Positions 20,789 to 31,833 are shown, numbered from the stretch's first letter. The stretch: DNA of 64,000 bases from Rhizophlyctis rosea (GCA_027596075.1 JADGJC010000018.1:124001-188000); one strand, 5' to 3'. Translations and numbers: made by a program. The notes: a model not told the origin generated them from the letters alone.

Positions 20789-21658
20789 TTACTGCGGAGA
20801 TGGAGAATTAGTTCAAGAACGTATTGATATCAGGCGATGGAGTGTGCTCTTACCAATTTCTCGATCTTGAAACCATCCTTGAAGAAGACGAAGTAGGGGG
20901 TAACACCGTCCTCACGGTAGTTGAGGAGGGCGACCATACCGTCAGGGTTCATGCTCTCACCGACGTAGAACTCGTAATCCTGAAATGAGACAGCCCACCG
21001 TTGAACAAGGCGGCCAGACAACCCCGTTTTAACAGAACACCACCGACCTTGAAGTTCTCAAGAATCTTCTTCACGAACGAGGCGGCACCCTTCTCGAAAG
21101 CAGCGACACGGTCAGGGTTGTTCTCAGCAAGGTACTTCTTCAAGGCCTTCATGTATCCCTTGATGTAGGTCATGTAGGACTTCTTGTCGAAAGAAGTGCT
21201 TTGGAGACGGAAAGAGTAGGCAAGGTTGTTGACGGTCTCGACTCCTTCCTCCAATTCCTCCTGGGCCTCCTCGGCGGAAGCGTTGGCGCCAATGTCGACG
21301 TCGGCACCTTGCTGCGGTTAGCGGGAGAAATGTGAGTTTGTTGTGGGAAGGGCGTAGGCTTTTGCCATGGGAACGATAAACAAATAGAGTGAAGATAGAA
21401 CGTGTGCGAAGCTAACCTTGATTTGGATCATCTAAAGGATATTTTAAGGCATGGTGAGTTCCTCGGTCACGCAATACATATATCCCGAAACACTGAACAA
21501 ACCTTGGAGTCAACCTCGTAAGCGATGTCGTCAATCTCGATCATCTTGAAGGCGTCCGAGACCATCTCGTCGCCTACCCAAGCAAAGTCAGCATCTCACC
21601 AAGCAAACATCAGCACAGTCCACGCCTTACCGGAAATGACATCACGGTAGAGAAGCAT
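20789..21658 (-). CDS. Translationally controlled tumor protein (TCTP) homologue
   Basis: Conserved cytosolic growth- and stress-related protein (yeast Tma19 type). Exon 1 (ATG 21658) is [10 protein letters not shown]; exon 2 [20 protein letters not shown] then VDSK; exon 3 is a 15-nt microexon (MIQIK, about 21420-21434); exon 4 begins [20 protein letters not shown] and carries the helical hairpin [17 protein letters not shown]; exon 5 has [20 protein letters not shown] and ends [12 protein letters not shown] donor (GTAAGAG) follows directly, and the acceptor CCGCAG at 20792-20797 is followed at once by TAA (20789-20791), so the last exon supplies only the stop codon and 3' UTR. Reading through the donor would add six unrelated residues. 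Length (about 170) fits the family. Confidence 0.93.
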
Positions 21659-22094
21659 GGTGACAGAGTCTTTCAGGGGTTAGGAGTGGAGGAGAGTGGG
21701 GTGAAATGGAAGTGTGGGCAAGAAGCAAGGGTTGAAACATTCGCCCCTTCCCCACAAAGCTTTTTTTGCAACACCCACCGGTGGCGTCCGACCAGCCCAA
21801 GCCGGATTGAGTGGGAGCCGGATGCAATGTCTCCACGTGTGCTAAGCCACGGGTGCTACCACTGCGCCTTTGTGAAGTTTGCAGGCACCATCACACCAGG
21901 ACCCTACGACAATGATTCAACTCCCTGACGGTTGAAAGAACAGGACTTACGACTGCGGTTCGTGAAATCCAACATGTCCTGACAAAATCCGAAACATAAA
22001 AAAATCACAATCGAGGGGTGACGTTTTTGACATTGAGCTACCAAATATCTATATTACGAAATGATCTATACTGAGGGATATACATGAGGCTCTA
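21659..22094. other. Spacer between TCTP promoter and ERG9 3' end
   Basis: 436 bp upstream of TCTP and downstream of the squalene synthase stop. Open frames here are short and unrecognised; nothing else is supported. Confidence 0.5.
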
Positions 22095-23606
22095 TCAATG
22101 AGCAACCGGTAGCATGCTAAACGATAGAAGGATGGCGATGATAGCCATCAGCACTGCTATCCAGAAAGTTCCGTTCGATCCCGCCGCGGCCCGAGACATT
22201 CCATGTTCCTTATCATGGATGTGAATCCATTTTACAATCTAATATGAGTTCTTGTTAGCATTGAATTGTGACGCCTACCAATAGATCCACCAAACCCTTA
22301 CCCTTGAGCACGCCAAGCTGACCCTAAGGAATGACTGGTCATACTCGTTGCTGCCTACCCGGAACCCATTCTTCTTGTTGATCTTCAATGCGTAGTCATA
22401 GTATAGTCTCTTGACGGATTCGATATCGGTGGATTGTTCGATGAGTTTGACTGAGAGACCGCGTCGGATTTTGTTCCCGCTTTGTTGGAAGAGGAGGGGA
22501 TTGTTGAAGAAATGGTCTATTGTGGCGATGGCCATCAACTAGAAGTTACAATATGCGTGAGTTAGGTGTGAGTTTGACAGAATTCATGGAATTCAAGCAG
22601 TGCGGTAGTCACCTGAGGAATGGCTGCGAATTGAAAAACGGTTTGGTTCTTCAGCAGTGCCATGTAGTCCAAGCAGCTGGGCACCAAGTCCAATGCGTCC
22701 GCGCAAAGGTGGTTCAGGGTAGCGAGCGCCCGATTTAGGTTCTCCGGTTTCGCCAACGCCTCCACGCCCTCCCCTTCCGGCACATACAATCTCCAAACCG
22801 CCTCAGGCCAGAACAATCGTCCCTCCTTCACATCCGTCAGGAAGTCTTTCATGATGTTGACCTTCTGAAGGAAGAGTCCCATCTCGTTCGCAATCTTATC
22901 CTGGTTCTCCAACTTTGGGTTTTCCAATCCCGATGCCACGAAGAGCCCCGTCAGACCCAGCCCTACAAGCCCTGCTACATAATGCGTGTACAAGTTGTAG
23001 TCTTCCAATGTGACCACCTTTTTGCCAGACACAAAGTCCGCCATGCCATTACCCATCCGCTTTGTGATATCTGTAATGACCTCTCGGTACCTGCAACGCC
23101 AATCTCATCAATCAGATATGATCACATCGATCGAGCATGTGTATGACATACTTTGGTTTCAGCAACGCAAACTCCTCAATCACTACATCAAACCTCTCCA
23201 ACAGGACGCGGTCCTTCTCTTCCGGCCCGTTCTCACTGAATTTCCAGCCCTTCTTGTCCAGTATCTGCCAGAAACTCCGCAATACCTCCACCTTCCTCTC
23301 AAGCTTCAACGTCATATCATCCTCTACTGTGTCGAGTCCTCTCAAGATAAGGTAGAATAGGCATACTGGGTGACGGAGTTCGACGTCAAGTTCTTGAATA
23401 ACGCGCGCAAAGGAACGGGAGGTGAAGTTGAGGAAGAAGTAGCACATGGCGCGGTTATATTCGGGAGAAGATTCGGGAGGGACGGACTCGAGGGTTTTGT
23501 ATTCCGTTCGATCTTTGACGAGAAATTTGAAGCGGAGCAGTGCGAGGACCTCGGACAGTTGTCCGGCCGACAGGGAGGCCGTGAGTGCTTGTTTGGCGGA
23601 CGACAT
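22095..23606 (-). CDS. ERG9: Squalene synthase (farnesyl-diphosphate farnesyltransferase)
   Basis: Condenses two farnesyl diphosphates to presqualene diphosphate and reduces it to squalene with NADPH, the first committed step of sterol synthesis at the ER membrane. The start is ATG 23606 (MSSAKQALTASLSAG). Exon 1 has NRAMCYFFLNFTSRSFARVI and the first Asp-rich motif, GLDTVEDDMT. Exon 2 (about 23093-22614) has TLEDYNLYTHYVAGLVGLGL and the second motif, FLQKVNIMKDFLTD followed by GRLFWP. Exon 3 encodes AIATIDHFFNNPLLFQ. The last exon carries a C-terminal membrane anchor (TFWIAVLMAIIAILLSFSML) and ends at TGA 22095-22097. The second motif reads KDFLTD where most homologues have RDYLED, but both Asp residues are kept. 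Length near 420 residues fits the family. Confidence 0.95.
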
Positions 23607-24103
23607 GACAGGCAACAGTCTAGATCACAGAATCTGCTGATATGTGCCAGGTGGGTGGAGACGAGAATGAGGCAGATAGTCAAGACCGACTTGGTTGGAC
23701 ACGCAAGGCCGATCTTGTCAAAGTTTCTTTTGTGGGATGTGCGAAACGGTCGAGAGCGTTGCTGCTTGTGAACCGCGGCATTGTGGGGCGACTGTCAATT
23801 TTAGGCCCGGATGGTGGGCCCACTCCCCCCATTGGGCGGGCGTTCATCAGGCGGCGATCGTACCGGCGATGGGAATTGTGATGGACTGACTGTTACTGAC
23901 ATCTGAACATCACGTGATAGGGGACAGCACGATGTTGTTTGTGGCGTTTTGTAGTCATTGAGCCTTGTGTAACATATGCCAAATTCTGAAATTTGGCCGC
24001 TGGTTGACGATTTCGTCGACGCTCACTCTTCAAAAGTCACTCTCTTTCTCCCTTCACCCATCCCCCGTCTCCTTCCTCAACCATCTTTGCATAACAACCA
24101 AAA
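23607..24103. promoter_or_regulatory. Divergent promoter, ERG9 / MTA phosphorylase
   Basis: 497 bp between two divergent start codons. The side next to 24104 is CT-rich (24030-24090), as is common upstream of fungal starts. No sterol-response or other operator was identified with confidence. Confidence 0.5.
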
Positions 24104-25018
24104 ATGACTGTGATTCTCGAAACTCTACCAACCGATGTCAAAATCGGCATCATCGGCGGTTCTGGTCTGTACCACTTGGACAACCTCACAGTTCTCGGCG
24201 AAGTCAACCCTCTTACGCCTTGGGGTCACCCATCCGACGAAATTGTTATTTCTCAAACCAGCGGAGGAGTCAAGGTTGCTTTCCTAGCTCGCCATGGTCG
24301 TGGCCACTACCTTAACCCTTCCGAAGTCCCCGCAAAAGCCAACATCGCCGCTCTCAAACACCTCGGTGTAGAAGTTATCCTCGCCTTCTCTGCCGTCGGT
24401 TCCCTCCGTGAAGAAATCGCTCCCCGTGACTTCGTCATCCCCTCCCAAATCGTAGACCGAACCAAGGGCATCCGTCCCTCAACCTTCTTCGAAAATGGTG
24501 TCACCGGCCATGTCATGTTCGCCGATCCCTTCGACAGCTCCCTTGCCTCTCTCATCCTCAACCAATCCTCCGTCTGCACCGGCGTAAAGTTCCACTCCAA
24601 CAAAACCCTCGTTTGCATGGAAGGTCCCGCTTTCTCCACCCGCGCCGAATCTCACATGTACCGCGCATGGGGCTGCGACATCATCAACATGTCTGTTCTT
24701 CCGGAGGCCAAGCTCGCTCGTGAAGCCGAGATCGGCTATCAAATGGTGTGCATGAGTACGGATTACGACTGCTGGAAGGAGCATGAGGAGGCTGTAAGCG
24801 TTGAGGCGGTTATTGCTAACTTGGGGGCCAATGGAGACAATGCCAAACGGTTGGTCGAGGCCGTTATTCCTGCGTTGGCCAAGGCTTTGGAGGAGGGATC
24901 ATTGAAGACAGTCGCGGCCTTGAAGGGGGCAAACAAGTTTGCCGTCATCACCGCTAAGGGGAAGAGAAACCCGGAGGAGGTGAAGAAGTTGGATTACATA
25001 TTGCCCGGATACTTCTAG
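24104..25018 (+). CDS. MEU1: S-methyl-5'-thioadenosine phosphorylase
   Basis: Phosphorolysis of methylthioadenosine to adenine and methylthioribose-1-phosphate, the first step of methionine salvage from polyamine synthesis. One uninterrupted frame of 304 codons. Family motifs in order: IGIIGGSGLYHLD, ARHGRGHYLNPSEVPAKANI, ILAFSAVGSLREE, FVIPSQIVDRTKG, GPAFSTRAESHMYR (phosphate and ribose site) and INMSVLPEAKLAREAEI, then MSTDYDCW with the Asp typical for 6-aminopurine recognition. It lacks introns, unlike most neighbours, and its first half is rich in C-ending codons, which suggests high expression. Purine nucleoside phosphorylase is the nearest alternative, but NMSVLPEAKLARE and STDYDCW favour the MTA enzyme. 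Confidence 0.96.
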   Translation: MTVILETLPTDVKIGIIGGSGLYHLDNLTVLGEVNPLTPWGHPSDEIVISQTSGGVKVAFLARHGRGHYLNPSEVPAKANIAALKHLGVEVILAFSAVGSLREEIAPRDFVIPSQIVDRTKGIRPSTFFENGVTGHVMFADPFDSSLASLILNQSSVCTGVKFHSNKTLVCMEGPAFSTRAESHMYRAWGCDIINMSVLPEAKLAREAEIGYQMVCMSTDYDCWKEHEEAVSVEAVIANLGANGDNAKRLVEAVIPALAKALEEGSLKTVAALKGANKFAVITAKGKRNPEEVKKLDYILPGYF

Positions 25019-25701
25019 ATAAGTATGTAGACTACCCTGTGTATAAATTATGTAAAATATAGATAGGTCGGGTATGGTATTTCGTAGCACTCGAAACACA
25101 TTCAGAGCATGTGACCATGTCTCCATCAAAACCACATAATCATACAAAAGTATGCACCATCTTTGCCAAAGCAGCAATGCGTAGCCCGGTAGACTTCATC
25201 TTTGTTCAATCCGTCCAAGGCGAGGCAACTCATTTTGGAGACATTGAACTACTTTGCGAAAATGCAATTGAGAGAGCTGATCTGTACATGAGGATGGCCA
25301 TGCAAGCCTCTCGAACCGCCCCACAAATACGCGCGACAGCCAAAAAGAGCGCCTTACGCCAGAGAGTTTGCCCCGCAATCACGCCAAGACCCGAAGGGAT
25401 CTTGTGGACGGCAAATCCAGTGCAGCAAAGAGATCCCATTCGGAAGGAAACCAGTAACCACACCACAAAAACGCGCGACGGCCAAAAAGTTCGCCTTTCA
25501 CCAGAGGTTTTATCCCGCGACACGCCAAGATCCAAACGGACCTTGTGGACGGCAAATCCCTTCTGGCCAATTACCCTAGTGCGTACTCCATCGCCGCTCT
25601 TCCCCATTCCTCATGGTCTTCTATCCCATTGTCACTACCATACCAATATTGCCCCAAGGAAGTGGCGTTCCAATGCCTTCCTAACGGCATGGTGGAACCC
25701 G
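25019..25701. other. Spacer with a diverged tandem duplication
   Basis: Downstream of the MTA phosphorylase gene. A plus-strand frame (25111-25764) spans the duplication but has no family resemblance. Its main content is the direct repeat listed at 25321-25559. Confidence 0.5.
25321..25559. repeat. Two diverged direct copies of a ~98-bp unit
   Basis: Copy 1 spans 25321-25418 and copy 2 spans 25463-25559, about 141 bp apart. Both begin with CCACAAAxACGCGCGAC, contain GCCAAAAAG and CACGCCAAGA, and end with CTTGTGGACGGCAAATCC. By eye identity is roughly 80 percent. The units stay in register on the minus strand (both read FAVHK..), but no protein is recognised. It is probably an old local duplication or a remnant of a dispersed element. 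Confidence 0.7.
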
Positions 25702-26294
25702 TCACATCTGGTACAGCTTTGGGGTTGCTCTGATGAGGGATATGTCAACACGTATGGACCCTGATTGCAGTACATAATAACCTATTTTGACCCGGCAGTA
25801 TCTTAACGACAATCGCCTGCCACCGAGTCCCACTTGTTTGGACTCATAGAGGCCAAGACACGACAAGTAGGAGACGGGAGTGTCGAAGTTGGAAGTCCCG
25901 GTGGTTTTGCCATACCATCTTGGAAGACTCCTTCGCTTTGCTCGAGTGAATAAACATGAAAGAGAAAAGAGGACTAGGTAAATTGCGCCTATGTGCGCGG
26001 CTAGCACACTACCAACGGTGTAAGTAGAAACTTTGACATAAAGAATGGCAAGACGAGAAGAAAAGCAAGGTAAAGAGAAAAACCACACGTAGAGACTGAT
26101 CCATCCAAGGGAACCATCATCCTTCTTGGCGTCCAGCCCTGAAGCAAACCCAAAAAGGGAATGTCACAAGCGGTACTTGCTTCGACCACCCGAGTTAGCT
26201 GACAGGGCACATTTTGCTGTTGCAGCGTTGTGCGCAGCCAATGCGAGTAGCCTCCGCGTTTTCCCACTTGCGCAAATGCTAGTGTACCCCGCAT
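25702..26294 (-). CDS. Doubtful membrane protein of unknown function
   Basis: A minus-strand frame stays open from about 26160 to TGA 25702-25704. It contains two hydrophobic stretches (LYVWFFSLPCFSSRLAILYV and HIGAIYLVLFSLSCLF) followed by a basic, Tyr-rich C-terminus. An upstream ATG frame (26294, MRGTLAFAQVGKRGG) could join it through a 38-nt intron that keeps phase, but that intron is shorter than others in the window. No family is recognised. It may be a lineage-specific gene or a chance frame in the spacer. Confidence 0.3.
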
Positions 26295-26474
26295 TTGTAA
26301 AAGGGAAGAACTTGTCCCATCGATTCAAAACCCCCGTCTAACCCTCTAAGTGCTTGAAAGAGATCCCGTCACTCCACTGCCCCTATGCGCTCTTCGAAAG
26401 AAAGATGTCGGAAGAAAGAGAAGACAGGTTTCGAGCTCCTGAACGCTCCCGCGTCACAGTGAGTCATCCGCAGC

Positions 26475-28178
26475 ATGTTTTCCCGAGGCTCCTTCCCAGG
26501 CTCCCAGCTGAAATCCCGAACGTTTATCACACAAATCCTCACCACACCAAAAGTTTTCTGTGGAAAGTGGCAAACCATGTCGGGCGAGACAGACTATTCT
26601 GACTGGTCAAAGAAGCAACTGATTGCTCGTTTGAAAGAACTGGAGAAGTCGGTTGTTGTAAGCGCCTCCGCGGCAAAGCCAACCGACAGCGTATCCACAC
26701 CTCAACCCACTTCCGCAAACCCCGATATGCCCCCAACAAAGTCTCAAGCCAGCAAAGGACCACGAAAACCCCGTCCGTTCGACTTTTCTCTTCACGCCGC
26801 TCGACCCATCGCCCTAAAGATAGCCTATTTGGGATGGGACTACTTCGGACTAGCCTCACAAGAGGGAGATACGGTCGAAACCATCGAGTCAGTCGTCTAT
26901 CGCGCTCTTCTTACCGCAAAGTTGATCCCAGATAGGCGAACCTGTGCATGGTCGAGATGCGGAAGAACTGATAAGGGTGTGAGTTCGTTTGGGCAGGTAG
27001 TGGCGTTGAAGGTTCGGTCGACGCGAAAGAAGGGCGCGGAGGGGACGGTAGAGTGGGGTCCAAAGCCTGCATATGTCTCGCGTGGTGGGGAAGGAGCTGC
27101 GGCACTAGACGATGGTGACGATGAACCATCACATCCTGCGGAAACGAAAGCACCAGAACTTCAAGTCAGCAATCCCGAACCCATGACAATAGACCCTCCG
27201 CATGATCCCACCCCGCATCCCACAGAACTACCCTACATCTCCATCCTAAACCGTATGCTCCCCCCCGAAATCCGCATCCTAGCTTGGAGCCCAGTCCCAC
27301 CAGATTTCGACGCCCGCTTCGACTGCACATACCGCCGCTACAAATACTTCTTCCCAACCGACAACCTCAACATCCCAGCCATGCGCGAAGCCGCCCGCTA
27401 CCTCGTCGGAAAGCATGACTTCAGGAACTTCTGCAAAATCGATATGCAGAAGAAGGTGCAAACCTACGAGCGGGAGGTTATAGAGGCGGATATCTCGCCG
27501 ATGGGGATGGAGGACGGTGGTGGGAAAGCTGATTCTGACGCGTCAAGTGTATCTCATGCGGTAGCTGATAGTTTTGATCCGTCCATGAGCTTCCACGTCT
27601 TCACCATCAAAGGCCGCGCATTCCTTTGGCACCAGGTCCGGTGCATGGTGGCAATCCTCTTCCTCGTTGGCCGAGGATTGGAATCTCCTACCATAGTCAA
27701 GGACCTGCTAGACATGTCGAAACACCCACCAGACGCGGGACGCCCAACATACGAAATGGCCAGCGAGTTCCCCCTCGTGTTGGTGGAGTGCGGATACCCG
27801 GACGGTACATTTGATTGGCGGGCGGCGGACGACGGTGGGAGTGAGGAGGAGGGCGTGGCAAAGATTTATGGAAGGGTGAAGGACTTGTGGAAGGATCATG
27901 CCATTAAGGAAGTGCAGCTTAGGAGTTTGTTGGGCGATATTCGGAGAGGGGCGGGACAGGCTTTTGATGGGGCATTGGTGCCAAACGTGGTTGGGACGAA
28001 GGGCGGGGAGGAGAATAGGGGGACGAGATATGTGAGGATTATGGATAGGCCAAGGGCTGATTCCTTAGAGACACGTAAGATGAAGGGTGCGGAAACCAAC
28101 GCGATGAAGAAACGGGTTGGAGATGGGAATGCGGAAGCGTCTGGAGAAGGGAACAAGAAGGTCAAGACTGGCAAATAG
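26475..28178 (+). CDS. DEG1: tRNA pseudouridine(38/39) synthase, DEG1/PUS3 type
   Basis: TruA-family enzyme converting U38/U39 in the tRNA anticodon stem to pseudouridine. One intronless frame of 567 codons. After a variable N-terminus, the catalytic part begins IALKIAYLGWDYFGLASQEG; the catalytic Asp lies in CGRTDKGVSSFGQ. A second block has YISILNRMLPPEIRILAWSP and DFDARFDCTYRRYKYFFPT, and the third has GRAFLWHQVRCMVAILFLVG, all typical. A leucine-zipper-like WSKKQLIARLKELEKS stretch near residues 40-56 matches Pus3 proteins. There are two in-frame starts: 26475, giving a 34-residue basic, acid-free leader, and 26577 (MSGETDYSDW), where the conserved protein begins. The tail is Lys-rich and could act as a nuclear signal. 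Confidence 0.95.
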   Translation: MFSRGSFPGSQLKSRTFITQILTTPKVFCGKWQTMSGETDYSDWSKKQLIARLKELEKSVVVSASAAKPTDSVSTPQPTSANPDMPPTKSQASKGPRKPRPFDFSLHAARPIALKIAYLGWDYFGLASQEGDTVETIESVVYRALLTAKLIPDRRTCAWSRCGRTDKGVSSFGQVVALKVRSTRKKGAEGTVEWGPKPAYVSRGGEGAAALDDGDDEPSHPAETKAPELQVSNPEPMTIDPPHDPTPHPTELPYISILNRMLPPEIRILAWSPVPPDFDARFDCTYRRYKYFFPTDNLNIPAMREAARYLVGKHDFRNFCKIDMQKKVQTYEREVIEADISPMGMEDGGGKADSDASSVSHAVADSFDPSMSFHVFTIKGRAFLWHQVRCMVAILFLVGRGLESPTIVKDLLDMSKHPPDAGRPTYEMASEFPLVLVECGYPDGTFDWRAADDGGSEEEGVAKIYGRVKDLWKDHAIKEVQLRSLLGDIRRGAGQAFDGALVPNVVGTKGGEENRGTRYVRIMDRPRADSLETRKMKGAETNAMKKRVGDGNAEASGEGNKKVKTGK

Positions 28179-28373
28179 ATCGAGTGCCCACAGAGAGTCC
28201 GGCAAACATGTTGCACTCAAATGTGTTTACACTTGTTTCATTGTTCAGCACATGTACAGTGGATTATGATATCGAATACAGTACAAATCAAAACTATTCT
28301 TGCTACCCAATGCGCCTGATGTCCCGTCATCCCGCATAGAATCCTCCCAACATACCATGTTCTAATCCCACCA

Positions 28374-30563
28374 TTATGTTCGCACTCCGGACTCTCCCAC
28401 CATCTCGTTATCATCGTTAGCACTTCCATTCCCGTTTGCGCCCTCCACTTGCGCGCTCTCCATGGTATCCGTGCTGCTCAAAGATTGTGCATCATCTCCA
28501 GGTTTAAGGGCCTCTTCTGGTGGGGCGACCTCAAAGTCCTGTAGTCCACGAACCATAGCGATTAGGTTGAACATTCAATGGTGAACACCAACCACTCTGT
28601 CCGCTTACCACTCCAGCCCTGTGCCCCTCTCCCGTTGGACCGGGCATTTCCGCCCGTCTCTCCACCTCATCCCTCACCAGCCTACTCTCCCTGTCCGACA
28701 ACTTGGGCCCCACCAAGCGGATCTGCATCACACGGGTGAAGCGCATCACTTTTGGCGACGTTATCTCGTAGAACTCGCCATCGACCATGGCGTGGATGTG
28801 CTCGCCTTCTTTGAAGACGATTTCCGTGCCTGTGGGAAATTGTCCAACGCGTTGGAGGGAGTGTCGGCCCCAGGGGAGTTGCTTTGCGAGGTAGGATCTG
28901 AGGGAGGAGATGCCGAAGACTTCGAGTTTGCCGTCGTATGCGGTGTTTGGGGTCCAGTTGTTGATGTCGGTAGGGCCAGTCTCCTTCTTCAGGATGGATG
29001 GTGACATCTTGGCGGTTCCCCAAAGATCTACTTGACGACCCCACATGCTAATAAAAGAAACGCTTTTCAGCAATCAACTCGCCAATATAAATGAAAGCAT
29101 GGCAACCTTACCCAGGGATGTTTTGAATGACCAGTTCGACGGGTGCCTTCCGTACCCGCAAATCCCGCCTCCGGTTCATCTCAAAAACTTCCCTCTCCCC
29201 ATTCTCTTGCTGCACGTCGATGCTCTTAATACTCCGGTTGACCCTGGTAACGCCATGTACGACGATGTCCAAACTCTGTCTTGTATACTCCATCGCATTC
29301 AAAACTCTGCTACCCCTGCGGTTCGCCTCAAAACCCGCTCCAACCCGCCCTTGAATACCGATAGAAGAGTAGTTGGACATCTTCCGTTTCAGCGAATCAA
29401 TCTTGGTGTCCTTCCCAGCCTCCCGAATCCATCCGTTCTCATGAGTTTCGATAACGACCTCCCAAACATCCAGACGTGCTGGATGCCCTTCAAGACGATC
29501 GGTGACCATGGAGTTCAACCCATCGAGATGATGCCCCGCAACATCCTTCCCACTCACGAACCGACCCCACCCGAGAACCTGACTGAGATCGTTCCCCGTT
29601 CCGAATGGAACAACGCTGAACAGTATCCTAGGATCATTTACGTCGATGCCGGTGCTGATCATCCCTTCCACTACTCCCATCAACGTTCCATCCCCACCCG
29701 CACTCCAAACGTGGACCACTTTGATATCCCAAGGCTTTCGCAGAAGAAGGCGCAAGTATTTTAGACCTGCGGAGCGCTCCTTGTCAGAGAGGAAGTTGTA
29801 GATTTGGACTTGGACGTGCGGGCGGTCACGGAGACGGTAATGTTGGATGTTGAGTTTGACAAGGGGATCGCCTTGTTGGTTTCCGGATCTGGGGTTGGCA
29901 AAGATGAAGACGTAATGCGTGGGGACGACAACTAAGACGCTGTCATCATTCTGGTCGGGTTCGATAGTGGTGGTTGGGTTTTCTGTTATCTCCAGGTGGC
30001 CGGTATTTGGTAATGGGATTTGCGTGCTGATGGCGTGTTGATCGGGTAATGGGGCAGGAGCAAACTGTCTGTTGTTGCGTCGTTGGGCATTGGATACATC
30101 TGCGCCGGCGGGAAACTCTGGGATTTTGGCAATGTGTTCAGGAGATTCTGGGAGGACGTAGGGCTTCTCGGCGGCTGGGGCAGCCTCTTCTTTTGGATTA
30201 TGGGCCGTGACATCCGGGGGGAACGGGGAATTCTTGATGGGGGCTGAAAGTTTGGCTATGTCGGGGTGTGTGGTGTCGTTGTGATCTTGTTGATGCGGCG
30301 GCTCAAGATCTAGGATTAGGCAAACAAACGTGTTACAGATCATTGCGGGTCTGACGGAGTTCTCAACGCTCATTGGTTCAAAAAAGACAGACAAACTTAC
30401 CATTGGAATGTGCGTGATGCTTTGATTGAAAGACGGACATGACTTTCGATTTCAGACCCTGCTGCTTGCTATCCTGATGCGATACCGCGTACGGGTGTTG
30501 AATTTCGGTTGTGGAAGACGAGGTGGTGCTCGCGGTAACGGAGGCAGGTGCAACTGATGTCAT
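28374..30563 (-). CDS. Diacylglycerol kinase-like lipid kinase
   Basis: Phosphorylates diacylglycerol (or a related lipid) with ATP. Exon 1 starts at ATG 30563 (MTSVAPASVTAST); the first 180 residues are Ser/Thr/Pro-rich and disordered. The DAGK catalytic domain begins YVFIFANPRSGNQQG; the nucleotide loop is VWSAGGDGTLMGVVEGM, and FSVVPFGTGNDLSQVLGWG is diagnostic for diacylglycerol kinases rather than ceramide or sphingosine kinases. The accessory domain follows, with MSNYSSIGIQGRVGAGFE, then WGTAKMSPSILKKETGP and DGKLEVFGISSLRSYLAKQL. The C-terminus is acidic and Ser-rich, stop 28374-28376. Introns lie near 30315-30400, 29050-29107 and 28560-28610. There are no C1 or EF-hand modules, unlike animal DGKs. 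Confidence 0.92.
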
Positions 30564-31833
30564 GGCAATGACTTTATAGAATACTAAATGATGAGGACGT
30601 AGTGTGTGTTAAAGACAAGACTATGAGGCTATGTTTGTTGATTAGCCTTGTCCACTCCTAAAAATACATGTCTCACAATATGAAAGGGTCAACCAACCTT
30701 TCAATGATGGGGGTGAGGTGAGCAGACGATGTGCCCAGTTCTTAGTGAAAAAAAGTGACCTAACGCGCAAAGGTCGCGAGTGAGTGAATACCCTTATGTA
30801 GAATGCAGGCTGGTGCTGGGTTGATGGGAATGACCAAACGAGCGGTAACTACCTTTTGTGATTCATCCAAAATCCAGGAAGGGGGGTGTTGCGCACCACA
30901 CGTGCTGATATAGCAATCAGTCTAAGCCTATCTCGGAGACCGCCCCAATGACAGACCGACAGACTTTTACACTGTAGAACTGCGGAATTTCGATTATCCC
31001 GTCACGCTACCATGAAGAAAAGAAGGGTGCAGAATCGTGGGGACAAGGTGGACAAAGGGGTAGTTACAACTTCACAACTGGTGACGCCTTGGTACGCCTC
31101 GTTCAGGAGTGCATGATTATCACAATGTTACTAGTTCAGAACCCCTTTTTTTCACTGCCCGAGCACTTCAAGCCTTCTCCTCTGACGGATTCTGGGGGAG
31201 TGTCTTGAGATGACCGACTGCAGTCGACTGTGTTTGATGAGTGATGACGACGTTGGAACGTAAATCACTCATGGGAACGGAATCGCAAATTTCGCAACTG
31301 AAACTCCTGGCACAGTGGAGGGTCCATGATGTCATTGCACCTCCGAAACCGTGCCACCAGATCTCATGGCGGTGCTGTCACATGTCTTCTTTGTGCCACA
31401 TTTGGATTAGGTCAGCGTCAATCCCAAAAGACAAAAGAGTATTTACGTTTTTGCCTCATTCACTCCAATTCAAGCAAGCAATACGCATGATCGTGCCAGT
31501 AGAATGTATTGTGAATGATGATCTTACGGCCATTCGAACGTCTCATCGCTCGGTTGCGCTCTGAAGCCCATTCTCAAGCTCGACTCGACCCAAAGGTTGA
31601 CTGGCATTTGCATCGGCGTGGGACCAAACTTTACATTGTTATGTGCCAGGCTGCTGATTTATTTACAAAGATCCAATCACGGCGTTACAGAACGTTGATA
31701 AGAAGCTGCGACATGAAGCCGCCGAGTGCAAACGCTCAACCACCACGTTAAAGGTAATCTAGTTACATATCACTTGGACAAAAGATACTGTTATCCTCTT
31801 CCAACGCACGTCGCACATGAATAGAAACCCCTC
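30564..31833. other. Large intergenic spacer
   Basis: 1.27 kb between the DGK promoter and the 3' end of the F-box/LRR gene. Open frames reach about 100 codons but show no domains or consistent splicing. No repeats, tRNA or transposon signatures were recognised. Confidence 0.55.
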
